Shown: positions 46,994 through 57,571 of the stretch, piece after piece | How the letters are laid out: each line of letters opens with the position of its first letter | How positions within the stretch are numbered: position 1 is the first letter of the stretch | Origin: Aquilaria yunnanensis | Taxonomy: Eukaryota; Streptophyta; Magnoliopsida; Malvales; Thymelaeaceae | DNA: 64,000 nucleotides | Direction of reading: 5' to 3' | NCBI GenBank assembly: GCA_039654915.1 | Contig: CM077597.1 | Location: 73,844,001-73,908,000 of the forward strand | Translations under genes and position numbers: made by a program | The notes under the pieces: generated by a model | What the model saw: only the letters and a program-made list of their open reading frames with translations | The model's database searches: none | What the model was told of the DNA's origin: nothing

Positions 46994-48409
46994 TGTTGGG
47001 TTTCGGGAGCCAAACAGCGCAGCGGAATTTAACCGAAACCCTCCAGGATCCAAGTGAAACGGGGTAAACCGGGTGTTCGAAAATTTCATACCTAATTTTC
47101 GGTTGAGATCTCTCACTCAACTGTAGAGTCGAATCACAAAACCTGAACAGTTGACGTGTTTAGCCTCTCTATGGTATCCACACGAGCCTCTCGGGATCAC
47201 CACGCTTCCACCACGTCCCGGCAGATGCGTTTCTCTTGCACTCGCAGTGCTAGCTTGCGTCCTCCAAGGAATTGCAAGAGAAGAGTGTGGCTGTCCTTTT
47301 GGGAGGCTAGGGCAAGGAGACCTGCGAATTTCTCACTTAAAAGTTGTATTTATAGTGAGACTCAACTTCCAGGCCTAATGGGTTTCAAAGCCCTAATCCA
47401 ATTAGGATTTAATTTCGGGCTTAATAATGGCTCAACTCCTTGGCCCATTATTAATATGAAATTAAAGTGAAACCATAACCCAAATAATTAGCCCATGCAC
47501 TCTAATGATCCAAATAGCTCTACGTGTGCGACCCAATAGGCTCTTGCCATGTTGGCAATGATCATAAATCACATTTATGATCATAAGCAATGAGCGGTGT
47601 CTAGCAACACATCATTGCTACCCAAGTGACAAGATTGTCGGTGAATCGACTAAACCTTTATGATCATCACCGATATATGCCATTGTCCCTTTGTCCAAGA
47701 TATCAAGACTAAGCACAAGACATGGAATGTGTCACTCTCGTATAGCCCAATCTTCGGTTTCTTGATTACCGAGTAGACCAAATTAAACTGACGACATTGA
47801 TATCATATATCAACTCATCGGAGCATGGCCATGCATTTTCTAAGTCTTACTCTATCAAGGGGCCCAAAGATATCACTCCCGTTACATAGGAGGGACAAAT
47901 CCCATCTTGATCATACAAATCCCTCCGCATGATATGTGACATACCCAATGACCTCCTTCAAGTTCACTCAGTTACGAGCAACAAAGGAAAGTATCAAAGT
48001 ATGTGACTCACATGTAGGGAACCTTGATGATCTTAGGTCGAAGGACTACATATACCATGATCACTATGAGAATCACTTATGACACTCATATAACGATCCA
48101 TGAAGTGTTCTCATGGTGGGTCGGTCCAGTACACAAGTTCTCCAACTTGTACCCATATGTAGACTACATATCTCATATTAGTCTCCATATATGCTAGTCA
48201 TTATGTATTATTGCAACCCGCTCCACAATAATACTAGACTAGGGACGTTTAAGAATATCATTATTCTAGGGTTACAATTATGTTTATTATGTTACGCAGA
48301 AACAAAACAACAAACAAAATTGCTGGATTAATGCCTCAATAAAATATCATGACTCAATTTGTAAAAATACAATCATCTCATGATTGGCTTTTTGGGCACA
48401 ACACTAACA
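46994..48409 (-). repeat. 3' LTR of the young copia element
   Basis: 1416 bp, TGTTGGGTTTCGGG to CACTAACA on the plus strand (in element sense TGTTAGTG...CCCAACA). Confidence 0.97.
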
Positions 48410-51400
48410 ATCTCCCACTTGCACTAAAAGCCAATCATCCATGTATCTAATACCGATGGATCTAGAATGGCTATCATGCTTCTGCTGCGTAAGGGGCTTT
48501 GTCAGTGGATCAGCAATGTTGCTGTCTGTCGAAGTCCTGCATATCCTTACATCACCCCTCTCGATGATCTCCCTGATGAGATGATAGCATCGGAGTATGT
48601 GTTTGGATCGCTGGTGAGATCGAGGTTCCTTAGCCTGTGCGATTGCTCCATTGTTGTCACAATAGAGCTCTATCGGGTCAACAATACTTGGAACCACTCC
48701 AAGTTCAGTGATGAACTTCTTGATCCAAACTGCCTCCTTTGCAGCATCAGAGGCGGCAATGTACTCAGATTCTGTTGTAGAGTCAGCTACTGTCTCTTGC
48801 TTTGAACTCTTCCAGCTTACAGCACCACCACCAATACAAAACACATAACCAGATTGCGATCTAAAATCATCCTTATCGGATTGGAAGCTTGCATCGGTGT
48901 AACCCCTTACAACGAGCTCATCTTCACCTCCAAAGACTAAGAATGCATCCTTAGTCCTTCGTAAGTACTTAAGGATGTTCTTAACAGCTGTCCAGTGACT
49001 TTCACCGGGGTTCGATTGGTACCTACTCGTCATGCTCAAAGCATATAAGACATCAGGACGAGTACATATCATGGCATACATGATAGATCCAATTGCTGAG
49101 GCATATGGAATCTTACTCATGCGCTCTCTCTCCTCGGTTGTACTCGGACACTGAGATCTAGAAAGAGTGATACCATGTGACATGGGCAAGAATCCTTTCT
49201 TGGAATCTTGCATGCTAAACCTCTTTAGCACCTTGTCAATATATGTACTTTGACTTAGGCCAAGAAGCTTTCTAGATCTATCTCTATAGATCCTGATGCC
49301 TAACACATAGGCTGCTTCACCCAAGTCCTTCATAGAGAAACATTTCCTTAGCCAAGTCTTCACAGACTGTAGCTCAGGAATGTCATTCCCGATGAGTAGT
49401 ATGTCATCTACATACAACACCAAGAAGACAATAGCGCTCCCACTAACCTTCTTGTAGACACAAGGTTCATCTTCATTTTTGATAAAACCAAACTCTTTGA
49501 TTGCATCAGCAAAACGAAGATTCCAACTTCGAGAAGCTTGCTTCAGTCCATAAATGGACCTTTGCAATTTGCACACTTTATTGGCATTCCCAGGAGTGAC
49601 AAAACCCTCAGGCTGTGTCATGTACACATCCTCAAGTAGCTTTCCATTTAGGAATGCAGTTTTGACATCCATTTGCCATATCTCATAATCATAGTGTGCA
49701 GCAATAGCAAACAAAATTCGGATGGATTTAAGCATAGCAACTGGTGAAAAAGTTTCATCATAGTCAATACCATGAATTTGCTTAAAACCTTTTGCAACCA
49801 ATCGTCCCTTAAAGGTAATCACATTACCATCCATGTCAGTTTTCTTCTTGAAAACCCATTTGCACCCTATGGGTTTTACCCCTTCAGGTGGGTCAACCAA
49901 AGTCCATACTTGGTTTTCATACATGGATTCCATCTCGGATTTCATGGCCATTAGCCACTTCTCAGAGTCAGGCCCCGACATAGCTTGTTGGTAGGTTGTG
50001 GGCTCATCTTGATCCATGAGCATCACATCACCGGTGTGAGTCACGAGAAATCCATATCTCTCGGGCTCACGCCGAATCCTACCAGTCCTACGTGGGCTTT
50101 GTGCTACAGGAACAGACTCTTGAACCACAACATCTTGTGGTGTCTGTTCAGGTTCCATTTCAGGTTCGATGTCTTCTTGTTGTTCTTGAATTTCTTCAAG
50201 TTCTACTTTCCTCCCACTAGTTCCTTTAGAGATAAACTCTTTCTCCAAAAAGACACCAGTTCGAGCAACAAACACTTTTTGCTCAGAGGGATTGTAGAAA
50301 TAGTAACCCTTTGTTTCTTTGGGATACCCAAAAAAAAGACATTTTTGAGATTTGGGCCCAAGTTTGTTAGAGGATTGACGTTTTACATAAGCGTCACAGC
50401 CCCAAATCTTCATAAAAGACAAATTGGGACGCCTCCCACTCCATATCTCATATGGTGTCTTTTGAACCGATTTAGATGGAACTCGGTTTAGTGTAAAAGT
50501 GGCTGTCTCTAGAGCATGTCCCCAAAAGGAGTTTGGAAGGTCAGCTTGACTCATCATGGAGCGAACCATGTCTAACAGAGTTCGATTTCTCCTTTCAGAA
50601 ACACCATTCCATTGAGGTGTACCTGGCGGAGTGAGTTGTGATATTATACCACACTCTTTCAGATAGTCAAGGAATTCTCGATCCAAGAACTCTCCACCTC
50701 GATCTGATCGAAGCACTTTGATACTCTTCCCGAGTTGATTCTCTACTTCATTCTTGAATTCTTTGAACTTTTCAAAGGATTCTGACTTGTGTCTCATAAG
50801 ATACACATAGCCATATCTGCTGAAGTCATCAGTGAAAGTAATGAAGTATTGGGAACCTCCTCTAGCTTGTGTAGACATAGGGCCACATACATCACTATGT
50901 ATGAGTCCTAGTAAGTCATTAGCCCTTTCACTTTGCCCTGTGAATGGGGCTTTGGTCATCTTGCCCAACAAACATGACTCACATGTCTCATATGATTCAA
51001 AATCAAATGAGTCCAAGAGTCCATCTTTATGGAGCTTGGATATGCGGGTCTCATTTATATGGCCCAAGCGACAGTGCCAGAGATAGGTCAAGTTTGAATC
51101 ATTTAATCTGACCTTCTTGGTATTCACATTATAGATTGGATCTTCAAGGTCTAGAACATACAACCCATTGCTAAGTTGAGCACAACCATAAAAGATTTCA
51201 TTCAAATAAATAGAACAACATTTGTCCTTTATTATAAATGAAAAACCTTTCTTGTCCAAACAAGAAACAGAAATCAAATTTCTACTAATAGTAGGCACAA
51301 AGTAGCAGTTGTCTAATTCTAAAACTAATCCACTAGGTAAAGTGAGAACATAAGTCCCTATGGCTAAGGCAGCAACCCTTGCTCCATTTCCAACACGTAG

Positions 51401-52375
51401 GTCCACTTCACCTCGGGCCAATCTTCTACTTCTACTTAGATCCTGCACATTTGCACAAATGTGAGATCCACATCCAGTATCCAATACCCAAGATGAGGAA
51501 GTAGAAAAGTTAGCCTCTATAACAAAAATACCTGAAGTGGAAGTCTTACTTCCCTTTTCCTTAGCAAGTTCTTCAAGATAGAGCTTGCAGTTGCGCTTCC
51601 AGTGTCCAGGTTGCTTACAATGGAAGCACTCCCCTTCCTTTGCCACACCACCCTTTGGTTTCAGTGCAGCTGAAGAAGAACTAGCATTAGACTTTCCATT
51701 AGCTTTATCCTTCTTCTTGTTGGCTTTTCCCTTTCCCTTGCCCTTTTGAACCATCAAAATGGGCTTAGCCTTCTTAAGGTTTTGCTCAGCAGTTCTCAAC
51801 ATGTTGAGCAATTCAGGGAGGGACTTGTCAAGGTCGTTCATGTTATAGTTCATGACGAACTGACTGTAGCTTTCAGGCAACGATTGCAAGACTACATCAA
51901 TAGCCAACTCTTTCTGAAGAGCAAATCCCAAATTCTCAAGATTCTCAATGTACCCAATCATCTTGAGCACATGAGGACCCACGGGACTTCCCTCAGACAT
52001 CTTGCACTGAAACAATGCCTTAGAGGTCTCAAACCTCTCATGCCTAGCTTGCTCTTGGAAAAGCATTTTGAGATGTTCGATCATATCGAACGCCCCCATG
52101 TTCTCATGTTGCTTCTGAAGCTCAGATTCCATGGTAATAAGCATGAGGCATGCAACATCCAAAGCATCATCAGAATGCCTCTTGTGAGCATCCCTTTCAG
52201 CTCTTGGAGCAGTGGCAGCAGGCTCATTCGGAATGGGCTGCTCTAGGACATATGCCTTTCTCTCTTGTTTGAGGACTATCCTCAAGTTTCGGTACCATTT
52301 GAGAAAGTTGGTCCCATTCAGTTTTTCCTTCTCAAGGATCGATCGCAACGAAAGTGTCGATGTGTTTTGTGCCAT
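48404..52375 (-). CDS. Copia gag-pol polyprotein, intact
   Basis: 1323 residues from an ATG at 52373-52375 with strong context (AACCATGGC). Gag occupies about 1-265: a copia gag domain (LNGTNFLKWYRNLRIVLKQE at 19-38), a Lys-rich stretch at 202-227 and a zinc knuckle CFHCKQPGHWKRNC at 250-263. Protease: WVLDTGCGSH with DTG at 299-301. Integrase: HHCC finger H434...C468, catalytic D495, D558, E594 (D-62-D-35-E). Reverse transcriptase: about 820-1065 with MDVKTAFLNG at 902 and YVDD at 988-991. RNase H: from YTDASF (D1161) and TESEYIAASDAAKEA. The single-ORF layout means gag and pol are made together and cut by the protease. The last codons (QVGDC, TAG) read through the polypurine tract into the first six bases of the 3' LTR. 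No disabling change seen. Confidence 0.96.
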   Translation of the reverse strand: MAQNTSTLSLRSILEKEKLNGTNFLKWYRNLRIVLKQERKAYVLEQPIPNEPAATAPRAERDAHKRHSDDALDVACLMLITMESELQKQHENMGAFDMIEHLKMLFQEQARHERFETSKALFQCKMSEGSPVGPHVLKMIGYIENLENLGFALQKELAIDVVLQSLPESYSQFVMNYNMNDLDKSLPELLNMLRTAEQNLKKAKPILMVQKGKGKGKANKKKDKANGKSNASSSSAALKPKGGVAKEGECFHCKQPGHWKRNCKLYLEELAKEKGSKTSTSGIFVIEANFSTSSSWVLDTGCGSHICANVQDLSRSRRLARGEVDLRVGNGARVAALAIGTYVLTLPSGLVLELDNCYFVPTISRNLISVSCLDKKGFSFIIKDKCCSIYLNEIFYGCAQLSNGLYVLDLEDPIYNVNTKKVRLNDSNLTYLWHCRLGHINETRISKLHKDGLLDSFDFESYETCESCLLGKMTKAPFTGQSERANDLLGLIHSDVCGPMSTQARGGSQYFITFTDDFSRYGYVYLMRHKSESFEKFKEFKNEVENQLGKSIKVLRSDRGGEFLDREFLDYLKECGIISQLTPPGTPQWNGVSERRNRTLLDMVRSMMSQADLPNSFWGHALETATFTLNRVPSKSVQKTPYEIWSGRRPNLSFMKIWGCDAYVKRQSSNKLGPKSQKCLFFGYPKETKGYYFYNPSEQKVFVARTGVFLEKEFISKGTSGRKVELEEIQEQQEDIEPEMEPEQTPQDVVVQESVPVAQSPRRTGRIRREPERYGFLVTHTGDVMLMDQDEPTTYQQAMSGPDSEKWLMAMKSEMESMYENQVWTLVDPPEGVKPIGCKWVFKKKTDMDGNVITFKGRLVAKGFKQIHGIDYDETFSPVAMLKSIRILFAIAAHYDYEIWQMDVKTAFLNGKLLEDVYMTQPEGFVTPGNANKVCKLQRSIYGLKQASRSWNLRFADAIKEFGFIKNEDEPCVYKKVSGSAIVFLVLYVDDILLIGNDIPELQSVKTWLRKCFSMKDLGEAAYVLGIRIYRDRSRKLLGLSQSTYIDKVLKRFSMQDSKKGFLPMSHGITLSRSQCPSTTEERERMSKIPYASAIGSIMYAMICTRPDVLYALSMTSRYQSNPGESHWTAVKNILKYLRRTKDAFLVFGGEDELVVRGYTDASFQSDKDDFRSQSGYVFCIGGGAVSWKSSKQETVADSTTESEYIAASDAAKEAVWIKKFITELGVVPSIVDPIELYCDNNGAIAQAKEPRSHQRSKHILRCYHLIREIIERGDVRICRTSTDSNIADPLTKPLTQQKHDSHSRSIGIRYMDDWLLVQVGDC
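48410..48422 (-). other. Polypurine tract of the young copia element
   Basis: The minus strand reads AAGTGGGAGAT next to the 3' LTR start. It also encodes residues near the polyprotein's C-terminus. Confidence 0.75.
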
Positions 52376-53887
52376 GGTTATCTACAACAGTAAATATGCA
52401 GTGTAAGAGTCATGTATTTTAATTCATTTAATAAGGACTTTTATTAAACGATACTCCCACTATTTTCCTCAAAATAATAACCCTCGGTATTATTTCGGAA
52501 CACCTTGGCGCTAAGGTATTCTAGCGGGCCAAGATCCATATTTGACCACAACCTGAGTCAGCTTTGGCTTTTCTCTCAAGTTACAGCTATTTAGGTAGGC
52601 AACTCATTGCCAATTGCATCTTATGCAACTCTTGGATAGTTGGGTGAACAACACTTGTCCAAGCTCATCTCATGAACTTAAGCCCAACTCCATGCCTCTA
52701 AGTCCCTAATCCTATTAGGATGACTTAGTTAAGTCGAACCCAAAGTTAGCAGTTTGGATATCACTATTATCCCATCGCGCCTTACCAAGATGAACATAGG
52801 TGCTTTGCTTTGGCAAACCCACCTAATGTTGATCAAAGTCTTGACGAGTGCCAACATTTGGAAGGCATCACATTTAATGACTTAATATTTGTTTGAGGGA
52901 TTTTTCTTTTGATCTCACCAATTTGTTATCTCCAGTTGTTTTATACATGCATCACATACAAATATAAAACATGCATCTCATGCTTACAAGAAATAAACGT
53001 GACATGGTTATAGCCCAAACTATGCGATATTCTCAAGCCAATGAGAATATCATAAAAGCCTAAGAAAAGAAAAGAGTCTTCACAAGCTCCTTCTCTTCCT
53101 TTCTTGGCTGCCTTTTTGTTGTCACCTCCTTGGACATACCACCTTGGACGAACCCATAATGCACCATTACATCAATAATAGAAACCTCGAGTTACATTCG
53201 AGGGGAGTAAGGTGAGAAGAGAATGTACAATGAGAGTGATAAGAAAAGGCACGACTCGCAGGCCGTATTTACAAGTACAACCAATAAAGGGCTATAACCA
53301 TGCACCATGCTTCAAACACCAATCAGCATATCATGTCAAATCTCATTCAACAAAGATGCATGCCAATTTTCGCGTGTTGATTAACCAGTTTTTATTTATG
53401 TGGCGCTTCGCATACGGCGGTCCCGTTGGTCGGTCAGCGAGCGGTGGTTCCGCTGACCGGTCAGCGGACGGGGTCAAGGGGAGCCGCCCTTGCGGGGGGC
53501 GTGGGGGGCAGCGCCCCCCGGCGCAAAAAATTGTCTTACAATTGCTTAGCCCGAAATCTTCTATTTCGAGAAAGTAGGCACCCGAGACTCCTCCATTCGA
53601 GCCACCAAAAATACCTTACTTTCGGTGCCCGAACAGGCCGAATCCGAACAAACCTAGGGTTTTTGCAACTATTGCAAGAATCCTAATCCATATAGGTATC
53701 TCATACCTATCAATTTCGGTTAATCTCATTAACCAATTTGTGTCGTTTCTTCATATATCTCATATGTTCATTACGAATTCCGGTTTCATGCATCATGAAT
53801 CAATCTAATTAATCATGGCCGAAAACCAATCGAAGACATAGCATCATGCGATTCAACACTCAATCCCGATTTAGGGTTTCACCAGTA
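52376..53887 (-). other. Young copia element 5' leader
   Basis: About 1.5 kb between the primer site and the gag ATG, with no conserved ORF. Mostly AT-rich apart from a GC-rich palindromic island at about 53401-53530. Such a leader would hold packaging and translation-control signals, but I cannot assign any. Confidence 0.5.
53401..53530. repeat. GC-rich palindromic island in the copia leader
   Basis: Strongly GC-rich within an AT-rich genome. It includes the perfect 18-bp palindrome CCGCTGACCGGTCAGCGG (53450-53467), a nearby variant GGTCAGCGAGCGG, and GGGGGCAGCGCCCCC at about 53505-53520. It could fold into stable stem-loops in the genomic RNA. Confidence 0.7.
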
Positions 53888-53899
53888 GCTCTGATACCA
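53888..53899 (-). other. Primer binding site (tRNA-iMet)
   Basis: The minus strand reads TGGTATCAGAGC immediately inside the 5' LTR: the standard plant LTR-element site matching the 3' end of initiator tRNA-Met. Confidence 0.95.
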
Positions 53900-53900
53900 C

Positions 53901-55316
53901 TGTTGGGTTTCGGGAGCCAAACAGCGCAGCGGAATTTAACCGAAACCCTCCAGGATCCAAGTGAAACGGGGTAAACCGGGTGTTCGAAAATTTCATACCT
54001 AATTTTCGGTTGAGATCTCTCACTCAACTGTAGAGTCGAATCACAAAACCTGAACAGTTGACGTGTTCAGGCTCTCTATGGTATCCACACGAGCCTCTCG
54101 GGATCACCACGCTTCCACCACGTCCCGGCAGATGCGTTTCTCTTGCACTCGCAGTGCTAGCTTGCGTCCTCCAAGGAATTGCAAGAGAAGAGTGTGGCTG
54201 TCCTTTTGGGAGGCTAGGGCAAGGAGACCTGCGAATTTCTCACTTAAAAGTTGTATTTATAGTGAGACTCAACTTCCAGGCCTAATGGGTTTCAAAGCCC
54301 TAATCCAATTAGGATTTAATTTCGGGCTTAATAATGGCTCAACTCCTTGGCCCATTATTAATACGAAATTAAAGTGAAACCATAACCCAAATAATTAGCC
54401 CATGCACTCTAATGATCCAAATAGCTCTACGTGTGCGACCCAATAGGCTCTTGCCATGTTGGCAATGATCATAAATCACATTTATGATCATAAGCAATGA
54501 GCGGTGTCTAGCAACACATCATTGCTACCCAAGTGACAAGATTGTCGGTGAATCGACTAAACCTTTATGATCATCACCGATATATGCCATTGTCCCTTTG
54601 TCCAAGATATCAAGACTAAGCACAAGACATGGAATGTGTCACTCTCGTATAGCCCAATCTTCGGTTTCTTGATTACCGAGTAGACCAAATTAAACTGACG
54701 ACATTGATATCATATATCAACTCATCGGAGCATGGCCATGCATTTTCTAAGTCTTACTCTATCAAGGGGCCCAAAGATATCACTCCCGTTACATAGGAGG
54801 GACAAATCCCATCTTGATCATACAAATCCCTTCGCATGATATGTGACATACCCAATGACCTCCTTCAAGTTCACTCAGTTACGAGCAACAAAGGAAAGTA
54901 TCAAAGTATGTGACTCACATGTAGGGAACCTTGATGATCTTAGGTCGAAGGACTACATATACCATGATCACTATGAGAATCACTTATGACACTCATATAA
55001 CGATCCATGAAGTGTTCTCATGGTGGGTCGGTCCAGTACACAAGTTCTCCAACTTGTACCCATATGTAGACTACATATCTCATATTAGTCTCCACATATG
55101 CTAGTCATTATGTATTATTGCAACCCGTTCCACAATAATACTAGACTAGGGACGTTTAAGAATATCATTATTCTAGGGTTACAATTATGTTTATTATGTT
55201 ACGTAGAAACAAAACAACAAACAAAATTGCTGGATTAATGCCTCAATAAAATATCATGACTCAATTTGTAAAAATACAATCATCTCATGATTGGCTTTTT
55301 GGGCACAACACTAACA
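53901..55316 (-). repeat. 5' LTR of the young copia element
   Basis: 1416 bp, the same length and ends as the other LTR. Includes TATAAATA on the minus strand at about 54253-54262. Confidence 0.97.
54253..54262 (-). promoter_or_regulatory. TATA box in the 5' LTR of the young copia element
   Basis: Minus-strand ACTATAAATACAAC. It is the best core promoter candidate for genomic RNA. Confidence 0.6.
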
Positions 55317-56380
55317 CAAACCCCTTTTTTGGTCCTAAGATGTTTCACTTCTGCCCTAATGCTCCCCAACTTTCTCTTTCTGTTGCCAGTTTTTGGTATT
55401 TAATATGAAATAACTTTAGTCAATTTTTTTGTTTTCTTTTTCTTTTACCTTTACTATATTAATGGTTAAACCATTCATTGATTAACATAAATTCAATGCA
55501 ATTTTATATTTTTTTTATGATGTGTTATTTTCTAAAGTAAAACATTGGTTACCACTAACGTAGTAAAGGTAAAAAGAAAAAACTCTATGATTAATGAAGT
55601 GATTTGGTCAATAATTCCTAAAATTAAAAGTGAATTTTTTTAAATAAAATTTTCATCTATATTAAAAATTAAAATTTAAATTGATAAGTGATAAAATTTT
55701 TTAGTCAATTATTCTTAATCACAAAAAAAATATCTATCATTTCAAATAATGTGCAATATTATGTTTTACAGTATTATTTTTTATCATAATTGATATAAGA
55801 ACATAACATAGAAAAAATCTTAACAAAATTAAGATAAAATAAAATTTTAATCAATGAAAATAAATTTATGACTTAGAATTTTTAAATTATTATTATTGAT
55901 ATTTATTTTAATTATAAATTTATTGAAGTTATTACTATATACTAAAGATGGAACAAATTCAATGTTCAATGAACACTGAACGAAAGGCTGCCGTTTTTTT
56001 TTTTTTTTCGCTTTTTACCTTTAAGGGTCAAACCCCTATTTCAGTCTGTAGATATTCTAACCTTGCTATTTTGGACCCAAACATCTATGTTTGATGATCA
56101 GGTCCCTCATTTTAAACAGCATTTGCCTATAAACGATGCCACTTTTTTTTTTCCCCGTTTTTGTGTCTGTTTATGTCAAATTATTCTAAATCTATGAACC
56201 CGCCATAACGCGCGGGTCAATGAACCTCGTGTTTTCTTTATGTTGGTAGATTTCATTAATGAATTATTGAAAAAGTAGAGAAGTAAGCAATTAGGTGCCT
56301 CACTTAAACGGGAAAGTATTGAAATGGAAGCACAGACAATACTTAATATAATAGTGGATAACAATAGTACCTTTTTCATT
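55317..56380. other. VTE4-type intron 1, middle part; no gene
   Basis: AT-rich. About 55410-55930 is similar to 27610-28130 (dispersed noncoding repeat). A 15-T run lies at about 55994-56008. Confidence 0.5.
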
Positions 56381-57571
56381 TGTTGGCCCAAATGCAACCA
56401 AGAGGGGTTGAATTGGTTAACTTCTAAAAATCACTAAAAATGAGATTTTAATCTTTTAAACTAAAATGCAATTTAAGGAGCTCAAATAAATATATTCTAA
56501 CCAGAAAATGACAACCATAAAGATCCAAAATTTTTCTTTGAAAGCTTGCTTTGGAGTGTTTTTGAAAATAAACAACTTCAACCAATAAAGGAAGACAAAT
56601 CACGAAGCAATGACTAAGCTAATAGAAGGAGAGAAGCTTGCACACAAGAATTTTTATAAAGCTTCGGTCTCTCCTCTTGATAACCTACTCCTCTCATTTG
56701 GTTCACCACTTGAGAGTTTTCTTCTCCACTATGAATATCAAGAGTACACAAGGACACACACTTCTTTAGTAGTTCTCTCTACTATCAACACTTACTAGTT
56801 TTCTTAAAGGCTAACTAGAAACTTCAATAACACTCTTTCCCTCACTAGTTTTTCTAAAGGCTAACTAAAAACCTCACCAACTCAATCTCACCAAAATGGT
56901 GTTTACAAGGTTACACGGTGATAAGAACAATAGAAGCACTCAAAGCTAAATAAGCAAGTGATAGCTCAATCTCTTGGCATTTTTTAAACTCAAATTCTTT
57001 GAAGATGAAATCTCTTTTCTAGTTGCCAAGAGTTCTTTTCAAAGTATTTCTTTATATTTTTATACTCATTTGGGTGCTAAAGGGACATTGAAATCCTGTT
57101 GGAGATGATTGGAAAAGGTCCTGAAAAACTAGTGATCATTACTCTGTTTTTTATGTAAAAAAATTTCCAGATTTCGTGTTAACTTCTATATTTAACACGT
57201 TAAACTCAATTTTGTCCTCTAGTGGTCAAAAATAGCTAGAGACAGGTCATTAAAGGCTGGGTAGCTCCGTCCAGGTGGCGTCTTCTGATTTATCCAAGTC
57301 ATATTTCAAATTTCGGTTGAAATCACTTCAGTCAAAGATTTTGGGTGGAAGTCTTCAAGCTTGCGATTAATAGGTTAAACTAGGAGTTGAACGTGTTACT
57401 TGATGTCTCAAAAATAGACAGTAGCTCCAAACTTCAAATTTCCTCAATAAACTTAAAACATAATTTTTGAAATAACACTTGAAATACTTGAAAATCAAGC
57501 ACAACTTTAACAAATTTATTTTTACCCAATAAAATAAGATTAAGCACACTAAAACAATACACTTGTTATCA
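56381..57571 (-). repeat. 3' LTR of the gag-only element
   Basis: About 1191 bp, aligned with 59245-60624 over its whole length except for one ~190-bp gap. Confidence 0.85.

Larger units (their letters stand above)
46994..55316 (-). mobile_element. Complete, young Ty1/copia retrotransposon
   Basis: 8323 bp on the minus strand, flanked by a perfect 5-bp duplication CAAAC (46989-46993 and 55317-55321). Both LTRs are 1416 bp (46994-48409 and 53901-55316) and differ at only about seven positions by eye. It has a canonical tRNA-iMet primer site, a polypurine tract and one uninterrupted 1323-codon polyprotein with all catalytic motifs. It lies in intron 1 of the VTE4-type pseudogene in the opposite orientation. 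By structure it is a candidate autonomous element. The sequence cannot show whether it is transcribed. Confidence 0.97.

Noticed and set aside
47151..47470. ORFs repeated at 54058-54377
   Set aside because: Both sets are LTR sequence of the young copia element, not genes.
49985..50491. 168-residue ORF on the plus strand
   Set aside because: It is antisense to the intact copia polyprotein and has no family resemblance; a shadow of the minus-strand coding region.
53212..53686. Overlapping plus-strand ORFs of 121 and 86 residues
   Set aside because: They lie in the GC-rich leader of the copia element, antisense to it, with no recognisable domain.
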